Of a stretch of DNA of 64,000 nucleotides, positions 1-12,439 are shown piece by piece. The stretch covers positions 3,191,001 to 3,255,000 of the forward strand of contig NC_066598.1 of assembly GCF_905475345.1 (NCBI RefSeq), read 5' to 3'. Source of the stretch: Vespula vulgaris. Taxonomy: Eukaryota > Arthropoda > Insecta > Hymenoptera > Vespidae. Numbering within the stretch: the first letter of the stretch is position 1; each line of letters opens with the position of its first letter. The position numbers and the translations under genes are program-made. The notes beneath the pieces are model-generated. The model was not told where the DNA came from, did not search any database, and saw only the letters and a program-made list of their open reading frames with translations.

Positions 1-112
1 AATTCTTCTAAAAACTTTTTTTTGCTCCATGTTGAAAGAGAGGGCGAAAAAAAAAAGTTGGAACAAAATGATGGTTGGTTCGGGACTAAGTTAAAGGAAC
101 TTTGATTTTTAG

Positions 113-532
113 TATCCTGTGGTGTTCGGTGATGCTGAGAGTTACGATGAGGAAAAATACGAAAAGCTGAAAGATTCTTTCGATCTATTGGAGAAATTCC
201 TCGAGGATCAAGATTACGTAGTTGGTCGTAGTTTAACGATCGCCGATTTGACATTGGCATCGTCCGTATCTACTGCAGAGGTTATTGGAAATATCATCGT
301 GATAATAAGATAAAAAAAGAAAAATGATTGATCGAAAATCCTTTTTTATTTTCATTAAAAATCTCGTATTATTTTTCTATGTTACCAGGCGCTTGGTTTC
401 GAAGTCTTCAGATATAAAAACGTCTCCAAGTGGATGGACAGAATTAAGAGCTCGGCTCCTGGATATCGAAAGGCGAACGGGGAAGGTCTTGAAATATTAA
501 AAAAGTTTGTGGCTGATAGGACGTCTCAGTAA
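113..532 (+). CDS. Delta-class glutathione S-transferase, C-terminal part (5' exons outside window)
   Basis: Two exons, 113-280 and 389-532 (stop 530-532), joined in phase 0 by a GT-AG intron. They encode the all-helical C-terminal domain of a cytosolic GST: it opens with YPVVFG, contains the N-capping motif T-I-A-D in exon 1, and ends with VSKWMDRIKSSAPGY, the usual last-helix region of delta/epsilon GSTs, then a short tail ending in ADRTSQ. The N-terminal thioredoxin-fold domain must lie upstream of base 1. Intron position and phase match the complete GST at 6264-7294, whose equivalent exon is 165 rather than 168 bp, so the two are paralogues. GSTs of this class conjugate glutathione to electrophiles in the cytosol and act in detoxification. 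An AATAAA lies at 656-661, 124 bp after the stop. The gene converges on the odorant receptor at 1444-3238. Confidence 0.93.
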
Positions 533-1323
533 ATTTTAATCCTATTATGGTTTCGCGTCTACAAGGGGATATATTTTCTTTATCATTTGTTGCCTTTCAT
601 CTAACTTTTGTTCATTCTATTTATTAGCACCGAAGGATTAACTACTTTGTTGTCGAATAAAAAGAGAAAGAAAAAGAGAAAAAAGAAAACCTGTCGAACT
701 TGTCGACAATATTTCGATCGATATAACAATATATATCTTTGTTAAATGTCAGACAATTGTAAAATGGTGATAGTTAATAAAAATTTAATGTCGTATGGAA
801 AACGTTCGACATAAAGTTATAGAGAGAATAATTTCTGATGTATATACATACATACATGCACATATATATATATATATATATATCATAAATCGATTGTCAC
901 AGTTAAAAGCTGACAGATATCAGAGAAAAGATAATCAAGATCATCAAAGCGTGTTTTCCCACGTGAGATCGACTATGATATTATTCGATAGGAGAGCATC
1001 ATCGATAGTGGCAATAACCGAGTTTCGATGGGAATCGCCTGAGAGCGATTATCGTAATAATGCAAGATTCTACGCGATATCGTGACACCGTATGACACCC
1101 CTTTGATCAATCATAACCCTTTGTCTTGTGCTTACTGCATGCTTACTGCCAATCTAACATAGAGACATTACGTATTAAACACGAGTAAATATCTCTTGAT
1201 TGTTCCTAGTTATAACCCATTGCTATTATTATTAATAGAATATCAACGAATATACTTATTAGCATATTTTATTTATCATTTGAAAAGATCTACAGCTATA
1301 TTATTATTATTATTATTATTATT

Positions 1324-1365
<42 letters not shown>

Positions 1366-1443
1366 ATTTTTCGTTTTATTTCCCTTTTTTTCACAGATAT
1401 TCTAATCATCAATCTTATAAATTTACATTATCCCTTAAGATTA
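533..1443. other. Convergent intergenic gap between GST and first odorant receptor
   Basis: Holds the GST 3' end with a poly(A) signal at 656-661, a short TA tract near 860-882, and a (TTA)n/(TTG)n repeat at 1301-1366. A TTTATT at 1375-1380 (AATAAA on the minus strand) could end the OR transcript. An open frame at 795-1085 runs through a TA microsatellite and shows no recognisable domain. Confidence 0.6.
1301..1366. repeat. (TTA)n-(TTG)n compound microsatellite
   Basis: Perfect TTA units pass abruptly into TTG units. The leucine-rich open frame over it is a by-product of the repeat. Confidence 0.95.
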
Positions 1444-2387
1444 CTATTCCTCTTCGCTCATTTGTCTTAATAAAGTGAAATATGACATCGACGAACTCAG
1501 TATCTGCATTATATAAATATAAATTTGTAATACCTCTTGCACGAATTCTCAAGTGACATCATTTTCTCTTGATTTCAACCTATCTATCTATCTATATATG
1601 TATCTATATATATATATATATACATCTCGCTTTGCACTTACCCCGGTAAAGGTTTCCAAGGACATTACAGCGAATCCTCCAGCCGTCAAGGCACAGGGCC
1701 GACGTGACCTAAGCATGATCATGCTTACACCGTATTTTAACGCTTTCCCTTTTCCCTCGTTTGGCACAAGATACCAACGAGAGTTATACACTGCTTCTGA
1801 GAGTCCTGAACTTTGCACTATTATATCGTTGCACGTCCAAGTGTATATAAGGAGCTGAGAAAGGCTTCCAGCGAAGTAAATGGCGAATATGCATTTCCTA
1901 ACCAAGACTTTAGCGGCCTAGAAATGACAATATTTCTGAGATAATTATTTCTTTGATGATAAATTTTCAAAGATGTCACAACTTACAAGAAATTGAAAGC
2001 CTCCGAAACATATAACCAAACTTGATAATGTCAATTGACCGAACAAAATAACAGTAAACGCACGTTCCATCTCATTAATGTAAGAAATTAATTCACGATG
2101 TTGCAACACGCAATCTCGTAAGTCTATTAACGCGAGCTCACTGGCCTTCTCTATAGGCATTGACGTATCATTCATCATGGAGTTGATATACCTTTCAGAG
2201 ATCATTTCCAATCTGTGCGCTAATATCTTTAACTGTGCCGCTACGTGTATGTTGAAGGTGCAAATGAAATTGTCGAAACAAAATGTACAAATTCCGGAAT
2301 GAAACGTCGAAAGCGACTGGAAAAATCAAGTATGGAAAGTCAAGTATGAAAAGTCAAGTATGAAATTCATTTATTGTCTAACTCTAT

Positions 2388-2423
<36 letters not shown>

Positions 2424-3238
2424 CGATTTACCTGAATCGTGTAAGTTATCTCGTAATAAGGCGTAACTTTAATCGGTAAATTAACCCACAATTTAAAAGG
2501 CAACACCCGATCGGTCTCGTTTCTTCCAATATTTTCTATAATTTTGGTATGACGATTAACTCGCATTTGATTATACTTTATATATTAATTTTATTCCGTT
2601 TCGTTATAATCTATACGCAATAAGATATTATTAAGGATAAAATCATAACACGGTTCACTCACCGAAAATAGGTGCAATGATGTAATTAAAGCTCGCTAAT
2701 TGTACGATCAACGTAAAAGTAAAAGTCATGAGGACACCACGTTTGTCGTATTCCTCCAATATCTTAGCATTGATCTCGTCGTATTTGATCTTCCAAAAGT
2801 TATCCTCGGCGTAACGTATAAGCTTTAAAACGATACTACGATAGTATATAAAATTGCCGAATTTCACGAGTATCATGATCAAAAGCATCGTAGCACATAA
2901 ATTGTAAGTTAATGCCTGAAGAGATATCAAATATACGTTCAATTTGACGACAAGTTTTTAGCATTATGAACGAACGAACGTTGGATCATGTCGATCGGAT
3001 TGGGTAAGATTAAAAAGCGGAAAAGAGAAGAAGTACCTTCACTTACGTAAAAGTCACCTAAGCAGTGATAGAGGTCAACGACTTCTACGACAATTGCAAA
3101 GCAAATTGCTAGAATGGCGTAGCCAAGGGCTAAATGAAGGAACATTTGTTCCCGCCAAGTTTCGACGTACCAGAAGCCAATAAATTTCATAAAGATACGC
3201 GTGATCGTCACCGATAGATACCTGTCTTTCTTTAACAT
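1444..3238 (-). CDS. Odorant receptor (7tm_6 family), gene OR-A, 404 aa
   Basis: Six exons on the minus strand: 3238-3047, 2915-2663, 2535-2432, 2316-1987, 1917-1642, 1503-1444. All introns are GT-AG and the 1215 coding bases give 404 residues, normal for insect odorant receptors (about 380-420). Exon 1 begins MLKKDRYLSVTITRIFMK; exon 3 carries ENIGRNETDR; exon 4 has the CFDNFIC membrane segment; exon 5 has AGGFAVMSLETF; exon 6 has SSSMSYFTLLRQ, the conserved TM7 end of the family. Such proteins sit in sensory-neuron dendrites with inverted topology and form a ligand-gated cation channel with Orco. Odd point: AGGF is followed by AV where the neighbours have FP or FS. An (AAT)n repeat at about 2389-2421 abuts the donor of exon 3. 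The start is the first ATG of the frame; ligand unknown. Confidence 0.94.
2389..2421. repeat. (AAT)n microsatellite within an OR intron
   Basis: About 11 AAT units immediately downstream (transcript sense) of the exon 3 donor of OR-A. It lies within the third intron and does not interrupt the coding sequence. Confidence 0.9.
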
Positions 3239-5678
3239 GTTCTATCCGGGATAATATTATCTTAGACAAAGACTTAGAGAGTTTCCTAGTCGATTCTAAC
3301 TTCTAAGTCCTGTTTCCAGTCCCTATAAGAGATTGATGGACACTTATCCGGTAATATGCCTTAGGGCAGCGTGTAATCACGTATGATTTTCCAACGATCA
3401 ATCGGTATTACCTCAAACTACCAAGTAATTTCTTCGAACTTTGTGCAAATCGTGTAACCCAAATAATATCAATTATTGTTGTCTCTCTTTCTTTCTTTTC
3501 TTTTTTTTTTTTCCTTCTTTTTTTTCTATCTGATTTTTCACACAGTTTCATATCGTGTACTGTGTCGTGAGAAAGAAATCGTGAGATACTATTTTTGTTT
3601 GAAGTATTCAAGTTATTCTCAGTGTGGTTTATTTGTTTAAAAAAAAAAAAAAGAAAGAAAGAAAATAAAAAGTGAACTATTCTCAGAGATTTGTAAAATA
3701 TAAGCGAAGTTGAAGAAAAGAATTATTTCAACGAAAGTCTATAGGTAACGAAATAGATGTATATCTTATCTCCGACGATGTATCAACAATGGATAAGAGA
3801 ATTTTATCGTAATCTGCATTATCGACGAATGATATGGTAAGAGATTTATTTCAAACCATGAAGAAAATATCTATTATACGAATTTTCAGACGAAGCATCT
3901 CATTAATGCAATACATACTTAAAATGTTTTCTTCGAGTTAATCATTTTTGCAGACGTATTATCAATTCTTTATCGCAATGATTTTCTTTTTTTTTTTTTC
4001 TTTTTTTTTTTATATCTTTCGTTTCTTCTTCTTTTTTTTTCTTTTTTCTTTTTTGAAAGAATTTATTTTTACACTTTAAATTATTGTTTTACAAAGATAG
4101 GATCACATTGCAATTTGTTTCCACAGGGAAACACGATTGCATAAGATCCGGCAATTTCACGTAGCGTCGATTACGAAAAAAAAAAAAAAAATACATTCCT
4201 ACAAATACACAGCTGCAATCCGGTTTTGTCTATAAACAGAACCTGTTTGCTGAACCTTTCCTGAAGATTCTATTTGTCGTACACCAACGATGAATATTAA
4301 ATTGTTCCGTTCAAATTCAACTGAAAATATCGTCCTAAAGGGAAAGATATAAGGTTCCATAAAAAAAATGTCGGTCAGATATTTCTTTAAAAAAAAAAAA
4401 AACGTCGATTATTTGAAATAATTGACGGTGACTGTACCGTGATTATACATTAAACGCAATAAATCGAGTTAAGGTCCTTGAAATTTCTATCGAAGGCTAA
4501 TGCGAAAGAGCTGAATAATGTTTTAACTCTCGAACGACTCGGCAGTTTCCTATTGGAGCAATCCTTGTTAAGATAACTATGTATTTCGTAACATACGCAT
4601 ATACGCACATACGCGTACATATGCACGCAATTAAAATACTAAATACTTTAAAGAATTCATGAGATTAAGTAAATAATTCAATCATTTTCTAACGTAATTA
4701 ATACTAGTTTTTAATTATCAGACGCAACCCAGACGTTTCATTAATTCCAGAAATATCACTGAATAATCATCTTGATGCAATAAGGAAATCTTGTAACTAT
4801 TTATAAAATAATAAAACATAGAAAACTTACGAATCGCGTTTTTGAATATTATTAAGTATAAAAATATATGATATTAAAAAAATTACGTGAAGATCATTCA
4901 TCGATTTAATCGATCGAAAGAAAAAAAAAAAAAAAATCGAAGAAATTCGTAATAAAAAGAAAATAAAAAGAGACAAGATTAAGAAGATTAGGAAATAGAA
5001 ACGTTGTTTAACAAAAAAAAGAAATAAACAAATTATTTTATGATCATTTGCCTTTTGTTTAACTCAACGATCAATAAATGATCTATCGACGTAAATTCTT
5101 GGATTTTTCCTGTTTCTTTACGAAAAAACAAATGTGATATAGAACGAGTATAATTATCATGTCGGATAAAAAGGGATAACGATAAAAAAAGAAAGAAAAA
5201 AGAAGGAGATAAAAATAAAAATCAATGACTCGACAAAGTTATATGCAATGATCTTTATCAAAAGAGAGCAAATGGCAACGCCCACAGTGAATCGTCGTGA
5301 ATCGTCATATTTGAAAAGTAACTAGCATGATCGGTATAACTGTGTTTCTCTATTCCTATCCCCACCTATTCCTTCCTTCCCTGCTATCTCAACGAAACAC
5401 TTCCCAACACAACAGAGGCAGCACTGTAGATATTAGTCATGTTTATATAGAGAGCTCGGAGAACCGGCATACGATCATAAAGACTACAGTAATCCTCTTC
5501 GACGCATCAACGTAAAATTCAACATACAGGTTGGTTCGATAATCATTTTGAAAATTATTGAGAACTATCGTTATTGTTCTTATCGAAAATTATGTGAATT
5601 TATATCGATCTCGACGATGAAATCAACGTAAAATCGTAAGGTTTGAAAATTGTGAGATGTATCAAAAGAGAAAGGAAG

Positions 5679-5726
<48 letters not shown>

Positions 5727-5767
5727 TTCCACATATTTGTCCTTGAGCAAATACATAGGACGTGTTG
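3239..5767. other. Intergenic region upstream of OR-A and of the second GST
   Basis: No coding exon recognised on either strand, and no OR remnants seen. It is AT-rich with T- and A-tracts and a (GA)n repeat at 5688-5723. It is bounded by divergent genes (OR-A leftward, GST rightward), so promoters of both should lie here, but only the GST TATA box at its right edge is clear. Confidence 0.55.
5688..5723. repeat. (GA)n microsatellite
   Basis: About 18 uninterrupted GA units some 45 bp upstream of the presumed GST TATA box. Confidence 0.95.
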
Positions 5768-5775
5768 TATAAAAG
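5768..5775 (+). promoter_or_regulatory. Probable TATA box of the complete GST
   Basis: TATAAAAG in plus orientation. A plausible non-coding first exon would follow, with a donor at 5899 (AATAG/GTAAAC) joined to an acceptor ending at 6254 (TTCACAG), nine bases before the ATG. The arrangement fits a GST with a 5' UTR intron but rests only on motif matches. Confidence 0.45.
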
Positions 5776-6263
5776 TGACGTGTGTAAAAGTGTTAACGAT
5801 CCTTAATGAGTTAATATTTCGAAAGTAGAACTAGCATGCGTTAATAAAGTATTATAACGAGGAAATACGATATATAGGAGACTTTTATCTCGTAATAGGT
5901 AAACCACGTTGACGTTTCTACCGATCTTCCAATTAATCGTTTTTTCTAATTCGATTTACAATGTTGATTCTTTAAATGCAGAAGATTCGTTTAGATTTTG
6001 ATAAATGAACGAGGTTATGACATTTCAAAATGAATTGTGTTTAGTTCGTATAAATATGATTATCAGAACTACCTACGAGATAAGAATTTTTTTTCGAATG
6101 AGATAAGTAGTAATGTTATTATATATTTAACCGCAGATAAAATTGTTCCGTCGACGTGATAATCATCTAAAACCGTATCTATGATATATAAATAATGAGA
6201 AATAATATCTAGTAAAAGAGGTTTATTTACAAACGTTATTATTTATATTCACAGAGAAAGAAA

Positions 6264-7294
6264 ATGCCGGTCGATCTTTATCAAGCAGTTGGAAGTGCAC
6301 CATGCTCTGCCGTTCGTTTAACGGCAGCTGCTGTTGGTGTGAGCTTGAATTTGAAAGATACTAATTTAATGGTTGGTGAACATCTCAAGCCAGAATTTCT
6401 TAAGGTAACTTTTTAATTCATCGATCGTATCTCAAAAGTTTCTATTTTTTTCTTCTCTCATTTTAATATTCAACAAATGTAATTTTGAAATGTGATAGAT
6501 GAATCCTCAACATACTATACCTACCATCGATGACAATGGTTTTTACTTATGGGAAAGGTATTTTCATTATTCTGTATTATTAGTATTGTTGTGTTGTGCT
6601 ATGTTATGTTAACGAATAATCGTTTCTCACAGTCGTGCAATTATGGGATATCTGGTCGATCAGTATGGTAAAAATGATTCATTGTATCCAAAAGATGCAA
6701 AGAAACGGGCTGTTGTTAATCAAAGATTGTTTTTCGATGCAAACGTTTTGTATCAGTCGTTTGCTGATTATTACGTAAGTTAATAATTATTCTATAATGA
6801 TATGTATATGTATATGTATATATATATGTATATAATATTTGTAAGCGAAATCTTTGATCGAACAGTATCCAATGATCTTCGCTGGAGCACCTAAGGATCT
6901 AACAAAATTCGAGAAGATTGAAAAGGCTCTCGAATTCCTTGATAAATTTTTAGAGAATGAAAACTATGTTGCTGGTAAAAATATGACGATAGCCGATCAT
7001 TCTATCACTACCACCATTTCTAATTTTGAGGTAAAAAAAAAAAAAAGAAAGAGTAAAGAAGAAAAAAGCTTTCGTTTTATCTAACATAATTTATTTATTG
7101 TAACTTGTTAGACGTTCTTTATTATCTCGTTATCATTATTTTTGCAGCTGATGGATTATGATCTTAGCAAATTTACGAATATTACTAAATGGTATAAGCG
7201 CATGAAGTCTGAAATTGTTAAATACGATGAAATTCGTGTTGAGAGTATAAAAGCTTTCAAAGCTTTGATGGATACTCTCAGTAAGAAGAAGTAA
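6264..7294 (+). CDS. Delta-class glutathione S-transferase, complete, 217 aa
   Basis: Five coding exons: 6264-6404, 6499-6557, 6633-6774, 6866-7030, 7148-7294, all GT-AG and phase-consistent. The thioredoxin-like N-terminal domain starts MPVDLYQAVGSAPC with the catalytic serine at residue 11. Further glutathione-site residues are His40, His52, Ile54-Pro55 (cis-proline) and Glu66-Ser67-Arg68, matching delta-class spacing. The helical domain starts near residue 90 and carries the T-I-A-D N-capping box at 155-158. Length is typical (about 210-220). The enzyme conjugates glutathione to electrophilic xenobiotics and lipid peroxidation products in the cytosol. SAPCS replaces the more common SAPCR. 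The gene faces OR-B tail to tail 694 bp away. AATAAA occurs at 7614-7619, beyond a strong hairpin. The acceptor at 6253-6254 just before the ATG implies an upstream untranslated exon. Confidence 0.96.
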
Positions 7295-7426
7295 ATTTTT
7301 TACCGGAGTATGGGATACATGGAAAAACTAAGTTTTATATATATATATACATGATATATATAATAATATAAAAAAAATATATATATAATAAGTATATATA
7401 TACAATATAAAAAAAAAGAAACAATT

Positions 7427-7460
7427 GCAAATTGTAAAAAATTTCATTCATTAATAATGA

Positions 7461-7500
<40 letters not shown>

Positions 7501-7530
7501 TATTAATGAATGAAATTTTTTAGAATTTGC
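7427..7530. repeat. Long near-perfect inverted repeat around a TA array
   Basis: Left arm 7427-7457 and right arm 7500-7530 are reverse complements over 31 bp with one mismatch. The spacer is a (TA)n run that can itself pair, so almost the whole 104 bp can fold into one hairpin. It lies between the GST stop and a GST poly(A) signal, so it could be in the GST 3' UTR. Confidence 0.9.
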
Positions 7531-7988
7531 ATTTTTTTCTTTTTCTTTTTATTCTTTTTTGTTTTTATTTTTTATTCTCAATATTTTGTTATACGCATAA
7601 GGAATTATGTACAAATAAATTATAAACATTAATACATTCCCATTAAATTAAATCTCTTATCACAAATGATAATTAAGTATTATATGACGATACAAATGAT
7701 TTCTATCTTATCTATTAATATAATCTTTTAAAGACACTAACCGTCGATAATACAGTTCATTGATTTTATTATGTCGGTAATACAGTAGATCGGAGGATAA
7801 CTATTTGAATATTGTTTCTTATTTATATTACAATAACGAGAAAAATTAAAAGTCATTGAATAATAATTTATCAAATAATTATATTATTTAATACTATCAT
7901 TTAACATTATAATATTTTATCGATATTACATTTATTACAAATTTAATAACGAAGATCTTTCATGGAGTTAACTCTTGGTAGATAACAA

Positions 7989-9658
7989 TCAGACACCAAT
8001 TACTTCCAAACTGCGTTGTCTGAGTAATGTAAAATAGGACATTGCGGTGCTCATTACCTGAGAATGAAACGTATTTAATAAGAAAACAAAACAAAACAAA
8101 AAAAGAAAAGAAAAGAAAAATTAGTTTCTAATTAGTCTCTAACAAATTGTGTATATAAAGTAAACTTTACTGCTGTATAAGTTTCCAAAGATACGGAGAA
8201 GAATCCACCAGCTGATAGGCTGCAAGGTTTTCGAGCTCTGATAATAATCAGTAAAAGACCTTTTTTCAAAAATTTGCTGATTTCATTTATCGGCATAGAT
8301 GTCCATGATGAGGAATATGCTGCCTCAGCGACATTCATGCTCTCTTCTGCCAATATATTACAACTGTATGTGAACATCATTAGTTGAGTCATTGTACCTG
8401 TTATATAAAATATGAAAACAGCACGTCGTGTAGGTGCCGCGTCTGCCTTTAACGTGAATGAAAAATTTCATACAAATATGATTAGAAAACTTATTCGAGT
8501 TGTGTTAGAAAATAATGAAAATTTCGTGATAACGTTTGTCGTTTAATAATATTTTTACTCACTATAAATATTTCATAGCCGACAAGACATATCAGTATAC
8601 TGAATATTAATACCTGTCCGAGTGTAATGAAAGTAAAGACGTGATTTAAATCCTTGGAATATTTGATGAGCATTTGATGCTGTATTACAAGTTCCTTAAA
8701 CCTATTATAAACATTTTGTAAATGATCAATTTGATAATAATTAGAGATATCGTTTTCTTGATAAATCTTAACAAGACGCTGCTGCAAAATACGAAATTGT
8801 CCTGCTGTATGAATGTTCATGATGCATAATAAATTGTCGAAACAAAAATAACAAATGCCAACACCATAAAGTGATAATACCTAGATTATAAAAGACAGAA
8901 AATTTCTAATATAATATCAAAGGATATTAAAACGATTGTAATTAAATAATTGTTATTCAAATACCTGTATTACGAACATCATCTCAAAATATGGCGACGT
9001 GGAGAAAGGTAGATCAATCCACATTGTAAATGGTAGTATCCTATCGGTTTCATTTCTACCAATGTTTTCTAAAAACTATTAAAATTAATTAATCATCTTT
9101 AAAAATAATTATTCTAATATATTTCCCCGTACCGATGATTGGTGTTAATACGTAACAAAAAACTGTACCCAAAGCGAAAAAAGTAAACGAACAAACAAAG
9201 TACGTGCACTGTTTTCTACATTTTTCTACGATCACGTTTTCCTCGGGTTCGTAATTAGAATTCCAAAATTGGTCTTGCATATATTTTATCAGGTACATAA
9301 ATTTTGTACGGTGCAAGGTTAATATTAACATTTTAGATAATACCATTACGAGTGTCATAGTGTTGCATAATATATATATTGCCTCCTACAAGGTTATTGA
9401 TAACATTAAAAGATACAATCGCGGTATGGTGTGACTAGTTTTGTAAATTATGTAAAAACTCACGGTGAAATTGTCACGGGAATAAATGAAATCTGTTATT
9501 TCGACGTAAACGGCGAAGGATACAGCGCCAGTGTTATAATAGAAAGCGAAACGTCTTCGAAATTGTTCCTTCGAATTGGCGGCTAACCAAAAGCCCGTAA
9601 ATTTCATGAAAAAAGCTGTTAAGATTATCGAAATATCTTTTTTCTCGTGATTCCGCAT
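7989..9658 (-). CDS. Odorant receptor (7tm_6 family), gene OR-B, 404 aa
   Basis: Six exons: 9658-9464, 9385-9133, 9068-8965, 8880-8563, 8446-8171, 8057-7989; 1215 coding bases. The exon 5 acceptor (8447) was placed so that ADAAPTRRAVF aligns with AAKVLVRKCIF of OR-A. Diagnostic segments: FMKFTGFW in exon 1, ENIGRNETDRILPF in exon 3, CFDNLLC and HTAGQFRILQQRL in exon 4, AGGFFSVSLETYTA in exon 5, STAMSYFTLLRQ in exon 6. Length, intron positions and phases equal OR-A. Expected to be an Orco-dependent odorant-gated channel subunit in antennal neurons; ligand unknown. It is convergent with the GST at 6264-7294. No premature stop or frameshift. Confidence 0.94.
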
Positions 9659-9947
9659 GTTACTATTCGACGGGACGTTTCACACTTTTCTCGTTTGATC
9701 CGAAAGAATAGAAAAACTTTTGACGTCGATTCTTGACAAGCGATTATCGTAATAATACCTTAGCTAGCGTACTTGGCTTTGATCTATTGTCAACTTTCGT
9801 CAAGATCAAATGATACCTGTCACTCTAAGAACATAGGTTTTTCTACGAACGACCATCAAGAACTATATAATATTCTTTTTGAATTCATACCGATCAAAGA
9901 TGTTGAACGTTTCTTGAATTTTTGGCTCCTGTTTTTTTTTTCTTTTT

Positions 9948-9983
<36 letters not shown>

Positions 9984-10492
9984 CTTTTTTTGCTAAATCC
10001 AATTTTCTCTGACACAAAAAAATATGATGGGTGACGATTTAGGAAGCATAGAGATAGACAGGTATCGTCGTTTGCCATGATGGCTTTGATCAATCGTCCA
10101 CTTTTCGAGAGTCGCGATCATACGACCAAGCGTTTCCGTGTCAGAGACAGAAAATTTGATCTGATCTATGAAAGTAGTCACAGTATGACTCACGGTTGAT
10201 CGGAGCGAACAACGATAGAAACTAGATTGGATCTGTGTGCTAAATCAATGCGGAACCAGTGCAGTTTAGCGAAGGATTGAAATTAAAACGATAAGATATA
10301 CGTGTCGGTAGATCACAAGCATCGTGAGTAAATCTGACGAAATCGTTAATCGTAATCGGCGGCCATCTTTATCTCGTAAGTAAGTACTCCGTGATCAAAG
10401 ATTAAGAACCCTTCCCCAAAAAAAAAGTGTTTGAAATAACGAATATATAATGTCATTTCTTATTATTGAATACAGATTATGGGAAGTCATAA
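9659..10492. other. Spacer between OR-B and OR-C
   Basis: Upstream region of OR-B and 3' flank of OR-C. It contains a CT tract near 9954-9980. Short open frames on the minus strand (for example 9993-10193) have no recognisable domain. No clear TATA box seen. Confidence 0.5.
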
Positions 10493-12439
10493 TTAAATAT
10501 CATTTATCGATCCTTCTTCGTCTTCGTCAAATTTACGTAATAACGTGAAGTACGATGTAGCAGTACTTAATACCTTGAATTAATAATCTTATTATATGAA
10601 AATAGGTTAATCAATGTTAATTTCGTCGTCGTTAGAAGATTAGTTACCCCCATAAACGTTTGAAGAGACACAGGAAAGAAGCCACCGGCTGTAATGTAAC
10701 AAGGTCGATCAGCTCTCGCCATGATCATCATAATTCCCATTTTAATCTTCTTGTAAGGCTCGTAAGATATTGTTTGCCAATTAGCATTGTAAGCTGCGTC
10801 ACCCACGGCATGACTTTCGACGATTACCTCATTAGCAGCGGACGTTATGACGAATAATTGAAAGATACAACCGTAAGTATGTGAGACGAATAAAAACTGA
10901 CGTGTTGCAATACCACGGGACTTTAAAAGTGAAGAAAATTAATTGTCATTAACGAACGTGATAAATTATTTGTGATATTGTGATATTACAATTCCTTTTT
11001 CTTTCTCTTTTTTTTCGTTCTTTTTTTTTATATATATATATATTCTTCTTTCTTTTTTTTTTCGAGAACGTACCACAAAAACTTGAAATCCGACAACGCA
11101 CAACATAACGCTGGACATCAACAATTGGCACAAAGTAGCCATCGCGAATATCCTTTCCAATTCGTCTACATAATCGATAAGCATACGATGATGTTCGACG
11201 CATCTTTTGAATTCTTGAAAAGTTTCAGGAGCGTCGTCCTCGTGGATAACATATTCGTTATTCTTGGTATACAATATGCTATTATCGAATAAAATTTCCA
11301 AACGATGTTGGAGAATCTTGAATTGTCCAGCCACCGTTAGATTCAACAAGCATAGAAAGATATCGAAACAACAGAAACAAAGTCCTGAATGTATCAATGC
11401 GATAATCTGCGAAAGTCATACGTCTAGAAAAATAATTATATTGTTTTTATTCTAATTAGTTAATGTTTGAATATTAATGTCGTCACCTGCATTGTAAATG
11501 CCCATTCGAAATATGGCGACAAATGTATGTCTACTCCTCCTAACCAAACGTCGAATGGAAGGATTCTGTCGCTCTCATTTTTTCCTATATTTTCTGTAAA
11601 GAGAAATCTTTTTTCTTTCTTTTTGGAAGGTAGGGTGCGAGAAACTTTTTAATTAAAGTCATTAACAGTTGTTTGAATTTAAGTTAAAACAAAAAAAAAG
11701 AAGAAAAAAGAAAGCAGATCGACATATAAAAAAATTATTTCGGGATTTTCTTCTTTTTTTTTTTTTCTTATGTATCACATTTCGTTAAAACATCCTTGAC
11801 ATTTATCACTTGTATCAAACAAGTGTAAAGAGTTACATTTAAATCTAATCGAATCATTTGACAAGTAGTATACCTATTAGAGGGATGAGCATGTAAGCAT
11901 ATATGGTGCTCTGTACGCAAAACGTAAAACAACAGATCAAAATCGATCCCTTTTTATTAACCTCATCCAATATCTTTTTACCGAACTCGTCATACTCTTT
12001 AAACCAAAAACATTCCTCGGTATATCGAATTAATTTAACGATGTCTTTTCGATTAGGTAAAAATATGATTAATTTCATTAGAATTACTGCCACCGGCATT
12101 GCACTGCAAGCGGTATATGTGAGTGCCTGTAAACCAAAAAAAAAAAAAAAGAAATCATATCCAAAAAAAGAAAAGTGAGGTGGGAAAAAAAGAAAAAAAA
12201 AGAGAGAAGAAGAGAAAAAATTAACATAGCAAGAAGAAAATAATACTCACGTAGAATTCAGCAAGGCTAACATAAAAATCATACGCCTCGATCCACAAAG
12301 CTATAGCAACTGCAATGATGGTATAACTTAAAAGTAAATTCAATAAACGTTGCTCGTTAACCGTATCCGTCGACCAGAAACCAATGAGTTTCATTAAAAA
12401 TCTTGCGACGTTAACCGAGAAAAATTTCTTTTTGTTCAT
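10493..12439 (-). CDS. Odorant receptor (7tm_6 family), gene OR-C, 411 aa
   Basis: Six exons: 12439-12251, 12126-11874, 11593-11487, 11406-11074, 10920-10648, 10573-10493; 1236 coding bases. It starts MNKKKFFSVNVARFLMKLIGFW. Exon 3 is one codon longer (107 bp) than in the other three genes. Exon 4 has LCFCCFDIFLCLLN and VAGQFKILQHRLE; exon 5 has AGGFFPVSLQTFMG; exon 6 has STATSYFTLLRK and an acidic tail FDEDEEGSINDI. Phases are identical to its neighbours. The final helix has Thr where OR-A and OR-B have Met, and Lys instead of Gln at the end of TLLR. Intact, so presumably a functional odorant-gated channel subunit; ligand unknown. Confidence 0.94.

Noticed and set aside
795..1085. Plus-strand 96-aa frame after the first GST
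   Set aside because: Runs through a TA microsatellite and lies in the convergent 3' flank; no family match.
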